Both the position numbers and the translations under genes were made by a program. A stretch of 64,000 bases of DNA. Origin: Thamnaconus septentrionalis (taxonomy: Eukaryota; Chordata; Actinopteri; Tetraodontiformes; Monacanthidae). Location: NCBI GenBank assembly GCA_009823395.1, contig CM020519.1, positions 17,098,501 to 17,162,500 of the forward strand, read 5' to 3'. Below the pieces are notes generated by a model. That model saw nothing but the letters and a program-made list of their open reading frames with translations, was not told where the DNA came from and searched no databases. Position 1 is the stretch's first letter. Each line of letters begins with the position of its first letter. Positions 63,505 through 64,000 of the stretch are shown here, in pieces.

Positions 63505-64000
63505 GTAGGGTCGCCGTCTGCGCCGTGCCAAGCAGTTACAGCAGCGGATTAAAAAAAACAAAACTGAAACAAGTCGTAGTAATAAAGACGGAACATGAAA
63601 AGTTTTCAATTAAGGCACGGAGTCAAACGACCTTTTCAACAGCAACAAAAAAAAGCTCCACACCTGAAGGTTAGCGGCGAGTGCGGCGCTTTGATGAAGT
63701 AGCGGTGAGAGGTTTGAGAGGTATTTTTGGCATCGTTATGAATATTCACCACATCAGGGCTAGATCACCCCCCGCTGGGGCCTCCCCTCCAACAACACCC
63801 ACACCCTCCACAGTCAGCCATGACTCCTTTATCAACCTTCTGTGTGTCTAGCAAGCTAGTCGCTGCCCTCACTACAGTCCTGTGTACAGCAGTGAGAGGT
63901 TACGCCAAAGACACATCACACACACACGCACACATACACACAATGCAATACAAATCAAAACAGCAAACTGCTGTATATAGCTATACATCATCAGGTCACA
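63505..64000 (+). other. FNTB intron 5 (start)
   Basis: Intron sequence after exon 5 to the window end. It contains a short CA-rich run (about 63,917-63,942). The next exon is not in the window. Confidence 0.8.

Larger units (their letters stand above)
58663..64000 (+). other. fntb: FNTB gene, 5' part (partial; runs off the right edge)
   Basis: FNTB is the protein farnesyltransferase beta subunit. With the alpha subunit FNTA it transfers farnesyl from farnesyl diphosphate to CaaX-box cysteines (Ras, lamins), using a zinc ion held by beta. Exons 58,663-58,761, 59,311-59,375, 60,091-60,163, 60,530-60,621 and 63,358-63,504 encode residues 1-159, with all phases consistent. Diagnostic segments: DDGVETVTSVEQKKVESSIE, YQYLKKGLRHLSDAYECLDA, SRPWLCFWILHSLELLEEPI and GGFAGGPGQHAHLAPTYAAV. 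The last is the first prenyltransferase alpha-alpha repeat. Zinc ligands and later repeats lie outside the window. The N terminus is about 15 residues shorter than the human one as I recall it. Confidence 0.96.

Overview
This is vertebrate nuclear DNA, almost certainly from a teleost fish. Genes are split into short exons with GT-AG introns. Microsatellites are dense, and there are several non-autonomous hAT and Tc1-like elements and a tRNA-headed SINE. Three protein-coding genes are supported, each by exon-by-exon translation with matching splice phases. Everything else is intron, intergenic DNA, repeats or promoter sequence.

Region 1 (about 1-33,950, minus strand) holds the 5' part of SIPA1L1, a Rap GTPase-activating protein of synapses and actin. 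Three coding exons (2387-971, 863-641, 185-55) give the first 590 residues. The RapGAP, PDZ and C-terminal regions lie beyond the left edge. A non-coding first exon is inferred in a CpG-rich block ending at a good splice donor at 33,680. If it splices directly to the first coding exon, intron 1 is about 31 kb. That intron contains AT-rich sequence, two long TA microsatellites, two clear hAT MITEs, a likely third one, and SINE/LINE fragments.

Region 2 (about 34.2-45 kb) is intergenic. I see no gene. It contains a 604-bp terminal-inverted-repeat element and simple repeats.

Region 3 (45,557-57,789, minus strand) is a complete RAB15 coding sequence: 7 exons, 213 codons, all GTPase motifs and a C-terminal CWC prenylation signal. 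A Tc1-like MITE sits 62 bp past the stop codon, probably in the 3' UTR.

Region 4 (58,663-64,000, plus strand) holds the first five coding exons (159 residues) of FNTB, the beta subunit of protein farnesyltransferase. RAB15 and FNTB start codons are head to head, 873 bp apart, which suggests a shared divergent promoter. As I recall, the two genes are also neighbours on human chromosome 14, whereas SIPA1L1 lies several Mb away there; its position next to RAB15 is the main gene-order novelty. No new enzymatic or defence system is visible. The most informative non-genic signals are the transposon families with target-site duplications and the microsatellites abutting splice donors.
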